A stretch of 64,000 bases of DNA from assembly GCA_008729055.1 (NCBI GenBank), contig SDUX01000010.1, positions 2,681,090-2,745,089 of the forward strand, given 5' to 3'. Position numbers and translations under genes: made by a program. Positions 1 to 11,183 of the stretch are shown here, piece by piece. The notes beneath the pieces are model-generated. The model saw nothing but the letters and a program-made list of their open reading frames with translations, searched no databases and had not been told where the DNA came from. This DNA comes from Pyropia haitanensis (lineage: Eukaryota > Rhodophyta > Bangiophyceae > Bangiales > Bangiaceae). Positions within the stretch are counted from its first letter, which is position 1. Each line of letters opens with the position of its first letter.

Positions 1-393
1 GCCCCACGCATCCACCTCCCCCCGCTCCCCCCCTCTTCATCCGCTGCTTCTTCGCCTTCTTTTTCCTCGCTGCGCACGGGGGGCCGCGGCGGGTGGCCGT
101 GGCGGCGTTGGTACGCGGTTGGCGGCTCGCCGGCCACCCTCTTTTTGCCGGCGCGTGCGGCGGCGGCGGTTGGTCGTGGCGGGGGCGGGGCGTGACGTCG
201 CGTCTAGCGCTGACACCCGCTATCCGCTCCTGCATCCCCTCTGTTTGGCCCTGAATCCCCCGCCTGTCTCCGCTGGTTCTGACCCGCGCTGGTCTCCCTC
301 TTCACCCCTCTCTCCGCCGCGCCCATCCCCCCCTGCGCGCTTGTCCCCGCTCTCCGCCCCCCCCTTCCCCCCCACCCCGGCGGCGGCGTCACC
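1..393. other. 5' flank of the ORMDL gene
   Basis: C-rich, pyrimidine-rich leader-like DNA that becomes almost pure C/T/CCG just before the ATG at 394. I see no TATA box and no conserved coding sequence; open frames here are arginine/proline-rich shadows. Probably 5' UTR plus promoter of the downstream gene. Confidence 0.4.
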
Positions 394-864
394 ATGCAAG
401 CCGGCCACGGCTCCGCGCCCGGCGACGTGGGCGTCTCGTGGCTGCACGGCAAAGGCTCGTGGCTCTTTTACATTGGCCTCCTCGCCGCGGTCCGCCACGT
501 GCTCGGCCTCCTCCCCGGCCTCCCGCCGCACGTGGCGTGGTCGGTGCTGAACATTGGCCACGCGGCGCTGACGTTTGTGACGTTCCACTGGCTCAAGGGG
601 AGCCCCTTCCCTACCTACTGGTCGCTGACGCCGGCGGGCGTCGACGCGTGCACCTGGTGGGAGCAGCTCGACCGGCGCTGGCAGCAGACGCCCGCCCGCA
701 AGTTTTGTGTCGCGGTCGTGCTCGCGCTATGGGTGCTGGCGGTGGAGGCCACGCCTGCGGCGGCGTGGGGGTGGCACGCCGCGAACGGCGTCGCGTTTGG
801 GGTCGTGTTTGTCGCCAAGCTGCCCGTGATGGACCGGGTGCGGATCTTTGGCATCAACCGGTGA
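394..864 (+). CDS. ORMDL: ORMDL family protein (sphingolipid synthesis regulator)
   Basis: A 156-residue protein, the usual length for the family (about 150-160), in one uninterrupted exon. ORM/ORMDL proteins are ER membrane proteins that bind and restrain serine palmitoyltransferase, the first enzyme of sphingolipid synthesis. Visible hallmarks: an N-terminal W-L-x-G-K-G-S-W-L segment leading into the first hydrophobic helix (about residues 25-50), the FHWLKGSPF motif near residue 65, the WWEQLD motif near 85, an R-K-F after it, a second hydrophobic segment, and the C-terminal RIFGIN, which is the family's conserved end. The start at 394 is the first ATG in frame and gives the expected N-terminus. 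The neighbouring EB1 gene is on the same strand but functionally unrelated. Phe is mostly TTT despite the extreme GC. The family assignment is clear; the regulatory role is from family knowledge. Confidence 0.95.
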   Translation: MQAGHGSAPGDVGVSWLHGKGSWLFYIGLLAAVRHVLGLLPGLPPHVAWSVLNIGHAALTFVTFHWLKGSPFPTYWSLTPAGVDACTWWEQLDRRWQQTPARKFCVAVVLALWVLAVEATPAAAWGWHAANGVAFGVVFVAKLPVMDRVRIFGINR

Positions 865-2446
865 AGAGGGGGGGGAGGGGGGGTGGTGGGGGGATGGCGA
901 GGGCTTTGGGGGGTGGGAGGGGGCACGGCGAGCGGTAAGAGGGGATGATGATGGGGATGGGCAGGAGGGCGACCGCGTACGCGATGCAGGGCAAAGAGCT
1001 TGAGCGGCGTGATGGGGGGAGGGAGGGACGGGAGCGGTATCCGCACAGCGGCCACCGTTTGGGACGGCCACCGCCCTTTGGCAGGGGGGCGGGTGGGTCT
1101 GCAGCGGTGGAAGCGGGCTGCTGGCTCGCGGCGGGTGGGCGGCGGCCGCGGCTGGGGGCGGCCGGCCGCCCCGAGCCGCGCGGCGGATGCCCCCGGGCAG
1201 CGGCTCACCGGGCATCGTCTGGGCATCCGTGGCGGCTTGCACGTCGGGGTGCCGGGCATGGGGGAGGCGGAAGATCCCCAGCGGCGGTGTGGGAATGGCG
1301 GGCGGGCTCTGGGGGCGAGAGGGGGGGGGCTGGTAGACGGCCACGGCCGGGATGGCGACGCGGGGAGCGGCGGTGGGGGGAGGGGGCGGCGCGCGGATGT
1401 GCACAGACGATGCGGGGCGACGGCGCGCACGCCCGCCACGTTTGAATGGACGATTGAATTTGCTCGCGCAGCTTACACCTTTGAGCCCCTTCCCATCCCC
1501 TGGTTGGGTCCCGCCGCGGCACACACTGGATCCAAACCCATTTCAAACGCGCCACTGCGCAAGGTGTACGTTCTCACCGCCGCGGCGGGTGCCCCGCCCT
1601 CCCCGGACCACACCGCCCCACCGCCCACGCCCGCTGTCGCGCAGAGTCTCCCGCTGTGGGGCGGTCGGATCACCCACCCCCACCAGGCTGTACGCGGCGG
1701 GGGGCCCCGCGGGGGTGTGGCGCGTCAGCGACGGTGGCGGCAGGAGGGCCGGCCGCCCGGGCGTTCCCCTCACTGTATCGGCCGTGTCCTCCGTGCGCGT
1801 CGCAAAGCGTCGTCAGCGGTCTCGGCGACGCGGCGGTCGCGCAGTCCGTCCCCCGCCATCCACGTCCCCCCCACCTCCTGTAACGCGTGTGCGTGCGTGT
1901 GCGTGGAGCACCCTGTGAACTCTCCCCCTTTTGCACTTGCACCTCCCCTCTTCCCACGCTCGCCCTCCCCTCCCTCCTTTTCTACCTCGCATTCGCCCGC
2001 CCCCCTCCCCTCTGCCCACACGCCCGCTCGCCGCGGACACTGGAGGCAGCGGGGGACCCCGCCGTGGTGGTGGCCGCCGTGTGACCGTCTGGTGGCTGCT
2101 CGGCGGCCGGCGGCGTAGGGACGGGGTGGCGTAGGGACGAGGCGGCGTGCGCGGCGCATTGCGGCTCCCACGGTTGGGCTTCTCTTTCCGTGGTCGTCAC
2201 GAGGGGGGGGGGGGTCGGCTGGCGATTACGCTACCGCAGTGCGGTGTGTGCGTCCGCCCACCGTGACGCCCGCCCGGTCCCGCCCGTACTCCTTGTCGTC
2301 CGCCGGCCATCTGTTGCTGACGCGCCGTTCACCCGCTCCCCATTTTGTTCCTGTACAACACGAGCCGCGGTTCATCGCGGTCACGCCGTCTTGCCTACGC
2401 GACAGCCGACCACCTCCGCGGGTGCCCCCCCCCTTTGTCGGCAACC
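865..2446. other. intergenic region between ORMDL and EB1
   Basis: About 1.6 kb of GC-rich DNA: purine/G-rich just after the ORMDL stop, then C-rich towards EB1. Several long open frames cross it on both strands, but they are proline/arginine-rich with no recognisable domain, as expected by chance at this GC. No TATA box or RNA gene is evident. It presumably holds the ORMDL 3' end and the EB1 promoter and leader. Confidence 0.4.
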
Positions 2447-3688
2447 ATGTCGTCCTCCATGGGCATGCTGGACCCTGCCTACTTTGTTGGTCGCGTCGCC
2501 CTCCTCAGCTGGCTCAACGACCTCCTCGCCCTCTCCTACTCCAAGGTGGAGGAGTGTGCCAACGGTGCCGCCTACTGCCAAATCATCCACAGCCTCCACC
2601 CGACCGTAGTGCCGCTCAAGCGGGTGGACTTTACGGCGCGCGCGCAGTACGCCATGGTCGCGAACTACAAGGTGCTGCAGGCGGCGTTTACCAAGCTCTC
2701 CATTGACCGGCACATTGATGTGGAGAAGCTCATCCGGGGCAAGTACCAGGACAACCTCGAGTTCCTGCAGTGGCTCAAGGGCTACTACTCGACGACGGGG
2801 CCCGAGGGGGGAGTGCCGGGCTACGACCCGGTCGCCGCGCGGGGACGAGCGGGCGCGCCGACGCCGCGGGCTGTGCCGGGCGGGCGCCCAGTGCCGAGCC
2901 GGTCGGGCGCCGCGGCCACCCGGCCGGCACCCGGAGCGCGGCCGGCACCCGGTGCGCGACCGACGCGTGGCGCGGCGGCCGCCGTCGGGCGGCCAGCGGC
3001 TGCCCCCCGCGTGCGGACGGCGACGCCAAAACCGCCCGTCCCTCGCCACACTGTCTCGGCGGCGGGCGCGTCGGCCGGCGTTTCGTCTGTGGCGGGCCTC
3101 CGTGCCGAGGTGGTGGCGGCCAAGGCGGATGCGACAGCGGCGACCGAAAAGGTTGACACACTCGAGGGCGTCGTGCGGGAGCTGGCGGCGGACCGGGATT
3201 TTTATTTTGGCAAGCTCCGCGCCGTCGAGGAGCTGCTCAAGGCGCTCCCAGAGGGGGGGGCGGAGGGGGAAGCCGCCCTCGCCGCATCGGTGCTGGACAT
3301 CCTGTACGCGACCGACGACGGGGGGGCGCCAGGCATGGGCGGGGAGGCGGACGCGGATGGGGAGGCGCCAGACGCGGGGGAGCACCTGGCCGGTGTGGAG
3401 GCGGCGCTGGGCGGCGCGGCTGGCACGCCCGTCGGCGACGCGGGCGGCGCCGCCGGCACGCCCGTCGGCGACGCGGGCGGCGCCTACGCAGCAGACGCCG
3501 AGGTGGGAGGGGAGCCCGTGCCTGGTGGTGGGGACGGTACCCCCAGCGGCGAGCTGCTGGGTGAGGAGGAGGAGCTCGACGAGACAGGCGCGTACGGAGA
3601 AGTCCCTGAGGGGGCGGCCGCACGGAGCCCCACCTCGGAGCTGTTCACCGCCGACGTCGCGGACGAGGAGCTGCTGACGGCGTCGTAG
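2447..3688 (+). CDS. EB1: EB1/MAPRE microtubule plus-end binding protein
   Basis: A 413-residue end-binding protein that tracks growing microtubule plus ends. The N-terminal calponin-homology domain (about residues 8-125) shows AYFVGR...LLSWLN, then GAAYCQ, VVPLKRVDF, NYKVLQ and the QDNLEFLQWLK block, and ends at DYDPVAAR-like YDPVAARG; the opening matches plant EB1 best. A basic P/A/R-rich linker (about 130-220) is followed by a coiled coil and the EBH dimer motif with RDFYFGKLR near 250. The tail is long, acidic and Gly/Ala-rich with two copies of an 11-residue repeat, and it lacks the terminal EEY/F that recruits CAP-Gly partners in animal and fungal EB1. The ATG at 2447 was chosen because it gives the plant-like MSSSMGMLDPAYFVGR start; an in-frame upstream extension is non-conserved. 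One exon. Confidence 0.95.
   Translation: MSSSMGMLDPAYFVGRVALLSWLNDLLALSYSKVEECANGAAYCQIIHSLHPTVVPLKRVDFTARAQYAMVANYKVLQAAFTKLSIDRHIDVEKLIRGKYQDNLEFLQWLKGYYSTTGPEGGVPGYDPVAARGRAGAPTPRAVPGGRPVPSRSGAAATRPAPGARPAPGARPTRGAAAAVGRPAAAPRVRTATPKPPVPRHTVSAAGASAGVSSVAGLRAEVVAAKADATAATEKVDTLEGVVRELAADRDFYFGKLRAVEELLKALPEGGAEGEAALAASVLDILYATDDGGAPGMGGEADADGEAPDAGEHLAGVEAALGGAAGTPVGDAGGAAGTPVGDAGGAYAADAEVGGEPVPGGGDGTPSGELLGEEEELDETGAYGEVPEGAAARSPTSELFTADVADEELLTAS
3422..3484 (+). repeat. 33-bp tandem duplication in the EB1 tail
   Basis: Two head-to-tail copies with period 33 (starting at 3422 and 3455), each encoding an 11-residue unit around GTPVGDAGG. The copies are nearly identical, so the duplication is recent and keeps frame. 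Confidence 0.85.
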
Positions 3689-4998
3689 CGGGATGGATGC
3701 GGGTCGGCGAGGGGGGGGTGGAGGGGGGAACGCTGCGGCTGCGGCGGCTGTCGTGTGCGTGTCGTGGCTGGTTGGCCGAAGGAGAGGGGAGCCCGGGGTT
3801 GCCTCCCATACTCGGGGCGGGGCGGAATCGGGCCGGGACGCAGGGGCAGCGATGGCAGCTCTGGCCTCGAGTGGTTGGACGTCGCCGCGGCTCTCCGTTT
3901 GTGTGTTTGCTCATGTTGCTTGTGGCTACATCGCCCTCGTATCGAGTGGGTATCTCTTTTGTCTCCGACCGCGCTATATGTGGCCGTTCGGGGTCGACTT
4001 CTCCCCCCCCACCCCATGGTGCAAGTTGCGGGGCGTTGCAGCGCGCCAAGGGGCTAAACTGTCGCGACGACGCGCAAGACCCTCGCCTGTTGCCGGGCGA
4101 GGGTGCCGGGTTCTCGCTGTTGTGAGTGAGTTGGCAATGGCCCCCCAACTGTACCCGTTGTTGGCTCCAGCAGGTGACCATGCGTTTTGTTGAGCCTAGC
4201 ATGCATTTTTATGACTCCCCTTTTGTCGGGAGGGGAGGAATGCAAAGCGTGCACAACACAGTCACAGTCATGGAGACGTTCAAGCATGGAGGCCTTGTGC
4301 TTTGCGGCGAGAGACAAGTGCGCTGTTCACTCGCAGGGTCTCCCTCGGCGCGAACAGCACGTGAGCTGCGCCATTGCGGAGTGTCCCACTCTGCTGACGC
4401 TGCGCCACACGCCACGAGAACATACCGATACTGCAGGCTCCCCTACACTTGTCTCTCGCACGGTGCCCAGTTACAGGCACCGTCATTGCATTGTTGCTTT
4501 GCTCGTGCTCGTAGGCAGACGTTGTCTGCCCACCGATGGTGGTCGTCGTCCACGCTGCTGCTGACTACCGAGCAACCATGTGAGAGTGAACAGAGTTTGA
4601 TTCGAGAGTTGAGTAGGGTCAATGTGTCACAAATAAAGAACAACAATAAACAGAGACACCACAGAGCGAGTTGCAGATCATATTGTTTGCGCCGGTTGAG
4701 ACGTGCAGTAGAGTCCTCCCGTGGAGGTCACCGCGCTCCCACGGTCCAGTGCGCCACCCCCATCAGGGGTGGGGCGGCTCGTATCCTATGTGATAGGGCG
4801 CGCGTAAGGCGCGCGCGCATTGCCGGCTTGCTTGAATTGGCGGCGGGGGAACTCTTGTCCCGCGGACTACCACCGCCGCGTGTTGTTTCGTTGGTGGGGG
4901 GAGTCCACCCGCCCCGCACCATCGCGTAGCTTCATCGTATCTCCTTGGCTCGGGGACGCCGCCATCGTCCGCCACAGGCGCGGGGCGCACGCAGCTCA
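3689..4998. other. convergent intergenic region between EB1 and the CCCH gene
   Basis: The two flanking genes converge here. GT-rich stretches at about 3745-3780 and 3895-3930 lie downstream of the EB1 stop and could be U/GU-rich 3'-end elements. GC falls from about 4130 to 4700. Two AATAAA hexamers on the + strand start at 4632 and 4645, but they lie about 950 nt past the EB1 stop, so their link to EB1 is uncertain. A small palindrome (arms 4460-4467 and 4476-4483) is present. No coding sequence is supported. Confidence 0.4.
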
Positions 4999-7056
4999 TC
5001 AGCAGCGGCGGCCAACGCTGTGTGCGCGGCTACTGCCACGCACGGGCGGAAGCATCTGCGACAGCAGCTCCAGCTTTGTCACCGCGTCGCTCTGGTTGGC
5101 TCCATTGACGCGGAACGGCGTGTCCCCCTCCCCGTGCTCCTCCGCGTGCATGGACCAGTTGGTGTTGGTAAAGATGCCGCGCACCAGCGACTGCATCGAC
5201 GCCGCGGGGCCGCTGCCGCTGCCGCCACCGCCGCCGCCGCCGGCCGACGCACCAGCCGCGGTACGGAGGCCGCCGCCGCCGACGCCGCCGCCGCCGCCGC
5301 CGCCGGCAGCGCTCATCCCCCCAAAAGTAGACGCCGCGGCACCGCGGCCCGACTCGCGTACCTCCTCTGCCACCTTGCGTACGCTGTTCATCATATCGCG
5401 GAGGGTGGTGATCTTGAGCAGTGACGACAGCTTGGCGTGCCCCCGCACGCGCAGGTCCGCCTTGACAAACCCAACCCGCATCGCGAGCGCACCAAACACC
5501 GGGTCGTCGGGACGGCGGGTCATGCCCTCCAGCACCCACCCATTGTTACGCTTGGAGCCCGCCGCACGGCGCTGGAGCTTTTGGAGGAGGCTCGAGGCGG
5601 TATTCTCGGGCATGCGCAGCACCGCCTGGACCATCTCCCGGTCGTCGAGGTCGTCGAGGAGGCTCAGCGCGTTGGCCACCTTGGGCTCCACCTCGTGCAC
5701 GTACGAGCAGTAGCGCCGGTTGCACGACCGCTTGATCCAGTCCCGGCACGTTGTTTGGTGCACCCGCGACGGGTGGAAGCGCACCTCGTACCGGTTGTGC
5801 GCGTGGTGGCAGCTGTCCCCAAATCGGCACACCGCGTGGGGGAGGTACCGGCACCACGCGGGCGAGTAGGTGCCCGTCGCTGACCGGCGGCGGTCGCCGC
5901 CAGACTCAAACGACGGGTGCCAATAAAAGCACTCGCCGACGCAATTCTTCTTGACGTGCACGCAGTCCGCGTCGGCGGGGCACGGGTCAATCTTGTACAT
6001 CTCGGGGAAGAGGCCCGGCGCCGGCACGGGGGGGCTCACCGACGCGCGCCCCGCGACGCGGTCGCTGGCGCGCACGCCCGTCGTCGCGGCGGTACGGCCA
6101 AGGGAGCCCGTCGGCGTTGGCAGCGGCGCCGGGTAGGTTGACCACGGGCGGGTGGACCCGTCGGCCGCCACCCACCCGCCCACCCCCGCGTGCGGCACGG
6201 GCGGGTTCACCCGGCCGGCACCCGACTGTAGCGGTAGCCCCAGCGGTGAGCCCGACGGCGTGACCGACGACCCCACCGACGCGTGGTCGTCTGCCGCCGC
6301 GGCAGAGGCCGCCGCGGCCGCGGCCGACGCGTGGCCCAGCGGGCCCACCGGCGCAGCGGCGCCCAGCCGAGGGGCCGCCGTCCACGGCTGCCGCACCCCG
6401 CCGCCCGCGTGAAAAGCAGACGCGGTAAACTCGGGCGCGTCGGCGCACAGCTGGCTGGCACTTAGCTCCGCCGCCGCGGCGGCCAGGTCGGCGGGCACGC
6501 CCGCCGACGCGCCGCGGCCGTCCGAGCCGACAATGTACCGAAAACCGGGCGGCAGGTCTAGGCCGTTGCTCCCCGCGGCGGTCGTCTGCACGTCGAGGTG
6601 GCCCCCGCGCTTCGGGTAACACAGACCCGTCGCCGACCGAGGGGGCGAGTACGGCACCGCCGACGCAGACGCCGCGCGCGTAAAGCGCGCCTCCGACTGG
6701 ATGATGGGGCCCCGCGTGTCTGCCGCCGCGGGCGTCGGCACGTCGTGCATTTGGGTGCGGTCCAGGTCCTTGAGCAGCAGCGTCGCCTCCTCCTCCTGCT
6801 CGCGCAGCTCGCTCAGCCGGCTGGCCTCGACCGCGCCAGTGGCTGCCGTCATGGGCGCAGACGGCCTGAGCCCACCGGCGCCGGTGCCCGCTGCGCGCCG
6901 CGTCTGTGTCGGCGGCGAGGACGCCATCGTCGAGGCGGTCAGCGAGATGGAGGTTGCCGTCAGGGGGAGTCCGCCACGGGGGGTGGGGGGCGCCCAGCAG
7001 GGAGCGCTCGCCGCCAGACTCGACGAGCGCAAAAAGGTGGCGCCGCCGCCCTCCAT
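4999..7056 (-). CDS. plant-type CCCH (tandem zinc finger) protein
   Basis: A 685-residue protein with a CCCH cluster at about residues 355-455 arranged as in plant arginine-rich TZF proteins: an atypical first unit ending in CFYWHP, a C-x7-C-x5-C-x3-H unit (WCRYLPHAVC...CHHAH), a conserved FHPSR-like spacer, then a C-x7-C-x4-C-x3-H unit ending CSYVH. Such proteins bind RNA and promote mRNA turnover or repression in the cytoplasm, often in P-bodies; that role is inferred from the family. The rest is Ala/Gly/Pro-rich, with a short charged segment near residues 65-80 (SRLSELREQEEEATLLLK) and a conserved-looking block after the fingers (DDREMVQAVLRMPE). The start at 7056 (MEGGGATFLR) is the first ATG downstream of a TATA box; the open frame extends to 7590, but that part is promoter sequence. 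Confidence 0.85.
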   Translation of the reverse strand: MEGGGATFLRSSSLAASAPCWAPPTPRGGLPLTATSISLTASTMASSPPTQTRRAAGTGAGGLRPSAPMTAATGAVEASRLSELREQEEEATLLLKDLDRTQMHDVPTPAAADTRGPIIQSEARFTRAASASAVPYSPPRSATGLCYPKRGGHLDVQTTAAGSNGLDLPPGFRYIVGSDGRGASAGVPADLAAAAAELSASQLCADAPEFTASAFHAGGGVRQPWTAAPRLGAAAPVGPLGHASAAAAAASAAAADDHASVGSSVTPSGSPLGLPLQSGAGRVNPPVPHAGVGGWVAADGSTRPWSTYPAPLPTPTGSLGRTAATTGVRASDRVAGRASVSPPVPAPGLFPEMYKIDPCPADADCVHVKKNCVGECFYWHPSFESGGDRRRSATGTYSPAWCRYLPHAVCRFGDSCHHAHNRYEVRFHPSRVHQTTCRDWIKRSCNRRYCSYVHEVEPKVANALSLLDDLDDREMVQAVLRMPENTASSLLQKLQRRAAGSKRNNGWVLEGMTRRPDDPVFGALAMRVGFVKADLRVRGHAKLSSLLKITTLRDMMNSVRKVAEEVRESGRGAAASTFGGMSAAGGGGGGGVGGGGLRTAAGASAGGGGGGGSGSGPAASMQSLVRGIFTNTNWSMHAEEHGEGDTPFRVNGANQSDAVTKLELLSQMLPPVRGSSRAHSVGRRC

Positions 7057-7314
7057 GGTGGAGGGGCGGCAAAAAAAGGGCGGGCGAGGCAGATGCGGTA
7101 CGGTGGGTACGAGCTCGCTGCCGCCGCCACCCGTCCTCGTTGGCAAGAGAGCCGCGTGCGCCGCCGCCGCGGCACGGTGGACGGGGAAAAGAGGGGAAGC
7201 GGGGATGCAGATACCGCCAGTGGGAAAGAGGAGGGGCTCGCCGGTGTGCGCGCGACTCCTTCCGCCGCCGTGGCCGAGACGAGAGACGCCGCCCCGCCCG
7301 AGCTCGACGCACGC

Positions 7315-7321
7315 CTTTATA
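7315..7321 (-). promoter_or_regulatory. TATA box of the CCCH gene
   Basis: TATAAAG on the minus strand inside otherwise GC-saturated DNA, about 259 bp upstream of the chosen ATG at 7056. Transcription would start near 7285-7290, giving a leader of about 230 nt and confirming that the longer open frame upstream is not coding. Confidence 0.65.
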
Positions 7322-10300
7322 CCTGGGGGGGGGGGGGCCTCCCACCGGCCGGCTGCGGCCGGTCCGGGCGGGCGCGGAACGGGCAACAGGGGTAGCTGGG
7401 CGCCCTTAGCGGGGCCCCCAACCCGCCCGTTCGGGGGCACGCCCACAGACACCGCCCGGCCGAGTGGGCGGGTGCCCCCCAATACCCCCCCCCCCCCCCC
7501 CCCCCCAGCCCACGACCCTCTCCATACCCCACCCCGACGCACCCCACTACCGGGCCACCCCATGGGCGTGGCGGCGGCAACGGCGGGCACTCCCGGCGGC
7601 GTGTACGCGGCGGATCAGACGGAAGCGGCGGCCAGCCGGCCGGCCGGGGTGCGCAAAGAGGCGCGTCGCGTGGCGTGCCGCGGCGGCGGTGGCGGCAGGC
7701 GTGGCGGCCGCTCGCGGCGGGGAGAACCGCCAGCGGGCGCGTTGGGAAGGGCAAGCGTGAGATGGCTGGGGCGGGGGGGAGAGAGGGGGGGCGGGGGGGG
7801 GTGCGGGTGCCTTCCAGGCTTTGCGGGTAGGTCGGTCACCGCCGCCACCGAAAGGAAGAGAGTGGGGGGGGGGCACGAGAACGCGGGAAGACGGGCGCGC
7901 TAGCGACCGGCCGACAGGGTGGGCAGGCACGCGGGGGGGCCGTTTGGAGGGGCGGTCGGCTTTGGGATACTGCACTCGGGAGGCGGGGCCGCGAGGCGAC
8001 AGGTCTGGCGTTCCCGCCAGTCGTGTGCAAGTGGCCTAACCACTCACGAGGACCCGCGCCACAGCCTCAAGCGCGCGCTCGGCGCTGACGGGTGCCTCGC
8101 GGCGCCAACACGGCTGCGCGTCGGCGGCCATACGGCCAAATGTGCGGGTACAGGATGCCCAGGGCGGGGCGGCCTGGACAGCCTGCCAGAGGGCGCGCCC
8201 AGATCAGCGCCCGCCGATGCGCTGGCGTGCCGGTCGACGCTGCAGCGTCGCTGCGGCGGCGGTTGGCGCAGGACGGGACTGCCCCGATCCGGCCACACCG
8301 CGTCAAGCAGCAGCCGCTGCGCGCTCACGAAAGGCCAGCGCCCGTGGCGGCCGCAAACCTCGCACTCAGACACGGGCGGTTTCATGAACGTGGACCCTGC
8401 AGGTATTCCTTACACATGAATTCATCTCGATTTTCGTGAGAAATGTTTGATCTTTCAGTCTTTCGTGCGCCACGACCAGCCTAGAGAAGCAGGCTCCGCC
8501 GCCAAGTGTCCCTTGCTGCGCGACGAGTGTGCGGTCAGAGGCCCTCTCAAGGGCGTCAAGAGTCGGATGATCCTCAACTGAGGGGTGCTGGCGTACTCCT
8601 GGTAGTGTGCGAATTCGAACTTTCTTCCAAGCTTCAGTCGCTTTTTGTGGTCGCCCGCATGGTTCGTGAATCCCTGTGACGGCTCCCAGTGGCGAGCGGC
8701 CACGGCCGTTGCCACCGCCTCCCGCCGCCTCCTGCCGCCACCGTCCGCTGCAGACGATGCAGTCGCCGCCTCCGCCACGAGCCTCGACGCGGCACGGATC
8801 GGGGAAGGGGGCAATTGCATCTACTGTTGAGGCTGCTGCTCCCACCAATCTCGTAGTGGAATATCATGCTTGTGCGCGTGCAGTTAGGCACTCCGGGTAT
8901 CCACATCTCATCATGAAGGTCGATTCGACTGTCTGGAAACCTGATTCGCACGTACGGCTGTGGCGCGAGAAGGACGGCCAACAATCCCTCGGTCGTGAGT
9001 CACAGGTCCTATGCTAGCAAAGAAGTTGCTGTGGCTACCCAGAGGTCGGCCACTGGCAAGTGAAGTGGCTGCCTAGGCACTCGAACGGCTGCACCGGTGC
9101 CTCGCTCGTTCTGCCGGGCGTGCTCGCTATAGCTGAGGGGAAGCGAAGGAGGGGCAGCGGTTCCCACCTCCCCGTGCGGGTGTCTCACCCCGCCCACGCT
9201 AGGCGCCGCCACCGCCAGCCAACACGGTTGCGGTGCGCCGGTGTGCTCTGTCACGGCTAGAGCCCGCCAGCCGCACCGCGGCGGCTGCTGCGCGCCCCTC
9301 ATGGTCATTTGGTGGAGAGCATCAATCGAAACGAGGCGCTCGACGGGCGGGCGATGACGGCGACCACTTGTGTATCCGGGCAGGCAGGCCATGACCTGTG
9401 GGCCGGCCTGCGGCCGTTCTGATTGTAGCGAGCGGGCGGTGAGGCTGACGCTGCGTGTAGTAGTCGGAATTCCAACTCGCTTTGGGGACCGCCACGCTGT
9501 AATTTATGTCGCGAGGGCGCTGCGCGACGGCGGATGGTCGTATGGTGTTTCCAATTGGCGGACAGATGGTGGCGCGAAGGCAGCACGCTCGGTACCCGCG
9601 TTGAAAGTGGCGTTTTCAGAGGTGGTAGCCTAGCGGAGAAGGCGCCGCATGGGTCCAGCGCGGTTCCAGAAGCGGACGTTGGGCCGCTGGACGGTGGTGT
9701 TAGACCAGAAGATGCAGCAAGTGTTGGGACGACCAGCCGCCCGCGGCGGTGAGTACCGAACACTTGGACTATGTGCCACGCGGGGTCTAAGGCGGCAACT
9801 GGGCGTCGGCGACTCTCTGGTGGTGGTGCTGTGATGCCGGGTAGCACCCAGAGAGTGGCAGAACGGCTGTAGCGGTCATGTCATGGCGCCAACTTCGGTC
9901 TATCTGACTTTCAAAAAACCGATACAAATCACAGTACTTGAACAATATGGTCTTGGTCGGACAGTGGTCAAAACTCAATTCGAACTCTGGACTGCTGCGT
10001 GAACGAGACCTGCTGAGTGAATTGACTCGTGCGTGCGCTGACCGAGGCTTCTGCTGGTCTCGAATACTTCTTCGCTCATGGTCCATTCGCCAAAGTTGAG
10101 GTGAAGTCCTCGTGGAAGTGATGGCAATGTCAGCGATACACTGGTCAGGCGCAGAGGAAGAACCAGATAAGACGCCGTGGCTGAGTCTGGCGTGGGCCGA
10201 GCAGCACTTCAAGCCCCCTTGGCCGCCCCCGTAGCAGGACGCGCCGCCGCCGGCCCTGCGCTGAGGTCGGTCGGGCGCCCTTCTGCGTGTCAAACGACAG

Positions 10301-10988
10301 CCGTCAGACGAACCGCGATGAATGCCGTGACGCTGGAGGGAGAATTTGTCCCACGACTGCCCGATGCCAGGCAGAGCTTGCTGGGGTTCTCCGAGCGTCA
10401 CCGATTCTCGTGGTGACAAAGGGTTGTGAGTAGAGCGAAAGGAGGCTACGGATACGCCGCCCGTCTCGCGACAGGCACGACGACCATTCATCCGCCGTGG
10501 CTTGCGGTACACGGGGTGGCCAGCCTGCCGGCGTCGCTGGTTCCTGTCAAGCACGGGCGAATGAGCAGCGAACGACCTCGACCGCCAGTTTCTTTGACGC
10601 GGAAGCCCGTGAGAGCGTGAGTGCGGTGGGCGGCTGGCGGCAGGGGCGAGACCAGGTGGGGATGGCGGGGCGCCGTTCCTATCAGGGAGCCACGTCTCTT
10701 CTCGCTGACCCGCTAGGCATGCAAACGGATCCTCCCGTTCCAGCCCGCTTGAAGGGGAAGGGCTTGCAGTCTGGCCCCCTTTGAGTTTGCACAACTCTAA
10801 GCACTACTGCGCCGGTGCGAGTTTAAGAGAGGTTCAGGAAAAGCCTGTTTTGTCGTGTTTATCGACCGCAGACGAGTCCACAGCAGGTTCGCGGATGGCT
10901 GTGGAACGTCGTATTCCCTCGGATTTTTTGCAATATCGCATAAGACCTTACCCAAGACTTGGCGGAGCACAGCATCCTGTTCAAGTGA

Positions 10989-11046
10989 ATCAGCCAATCA
11001 ACACTCAACGTGCGGGGTACCGTCGTGCATCAGCCAATCAACACTC
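10989..11046 (+). promoter_or_regulatory. duplicated CCAAT motif, 40-bp spacing
   Basis: The 18-mer ATCAGCCAATCAACACTC occurs twice, at 10989-11006 and 11029-11046, and the second copy runs straight into CTTTAAAT. Two CCAAT boxes before a TATA-like TTTAAA resemble a promoter, but no supported gene follows on the + strand. Confidence 0.35.
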
Positions 11047-11183
11047 TTTAAATGTCCAGCGCTTTCCTGGGAGCATCCGTGTTCTGAGGCCTCATCCGCA
11101 TCCTTTTCGTGAATTCAAGAACAATCTGCAGGACGGTGACGGTCGGGCGACATAGATACACCCTGCTGCTTGACATGCTCTTG

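Noticed and set aside
4632..4650. Paired AATAAA hexamers as the EB1 poly(A) signal
   Set aside because: They lie almost 1 kb beyond the stop and other genes here show no AATAAA; noted only as motifs in the intergenic entry.
7057..7590. N-terminal extension of the CCCH protein by 178 residues
   Set aside because: It contains the TATA box at 7315-7321 and is a proline/glycine-rich non-conserved stretch, so it is promoter and leader.
9305..10794. Overlapping 180- and 335-residue minus-strand open frames in the lower-GC gap
   Set aside because: They might be decayed transposon coding DNA, but I see no catalytic motif or conserved block, so no element is claimed.
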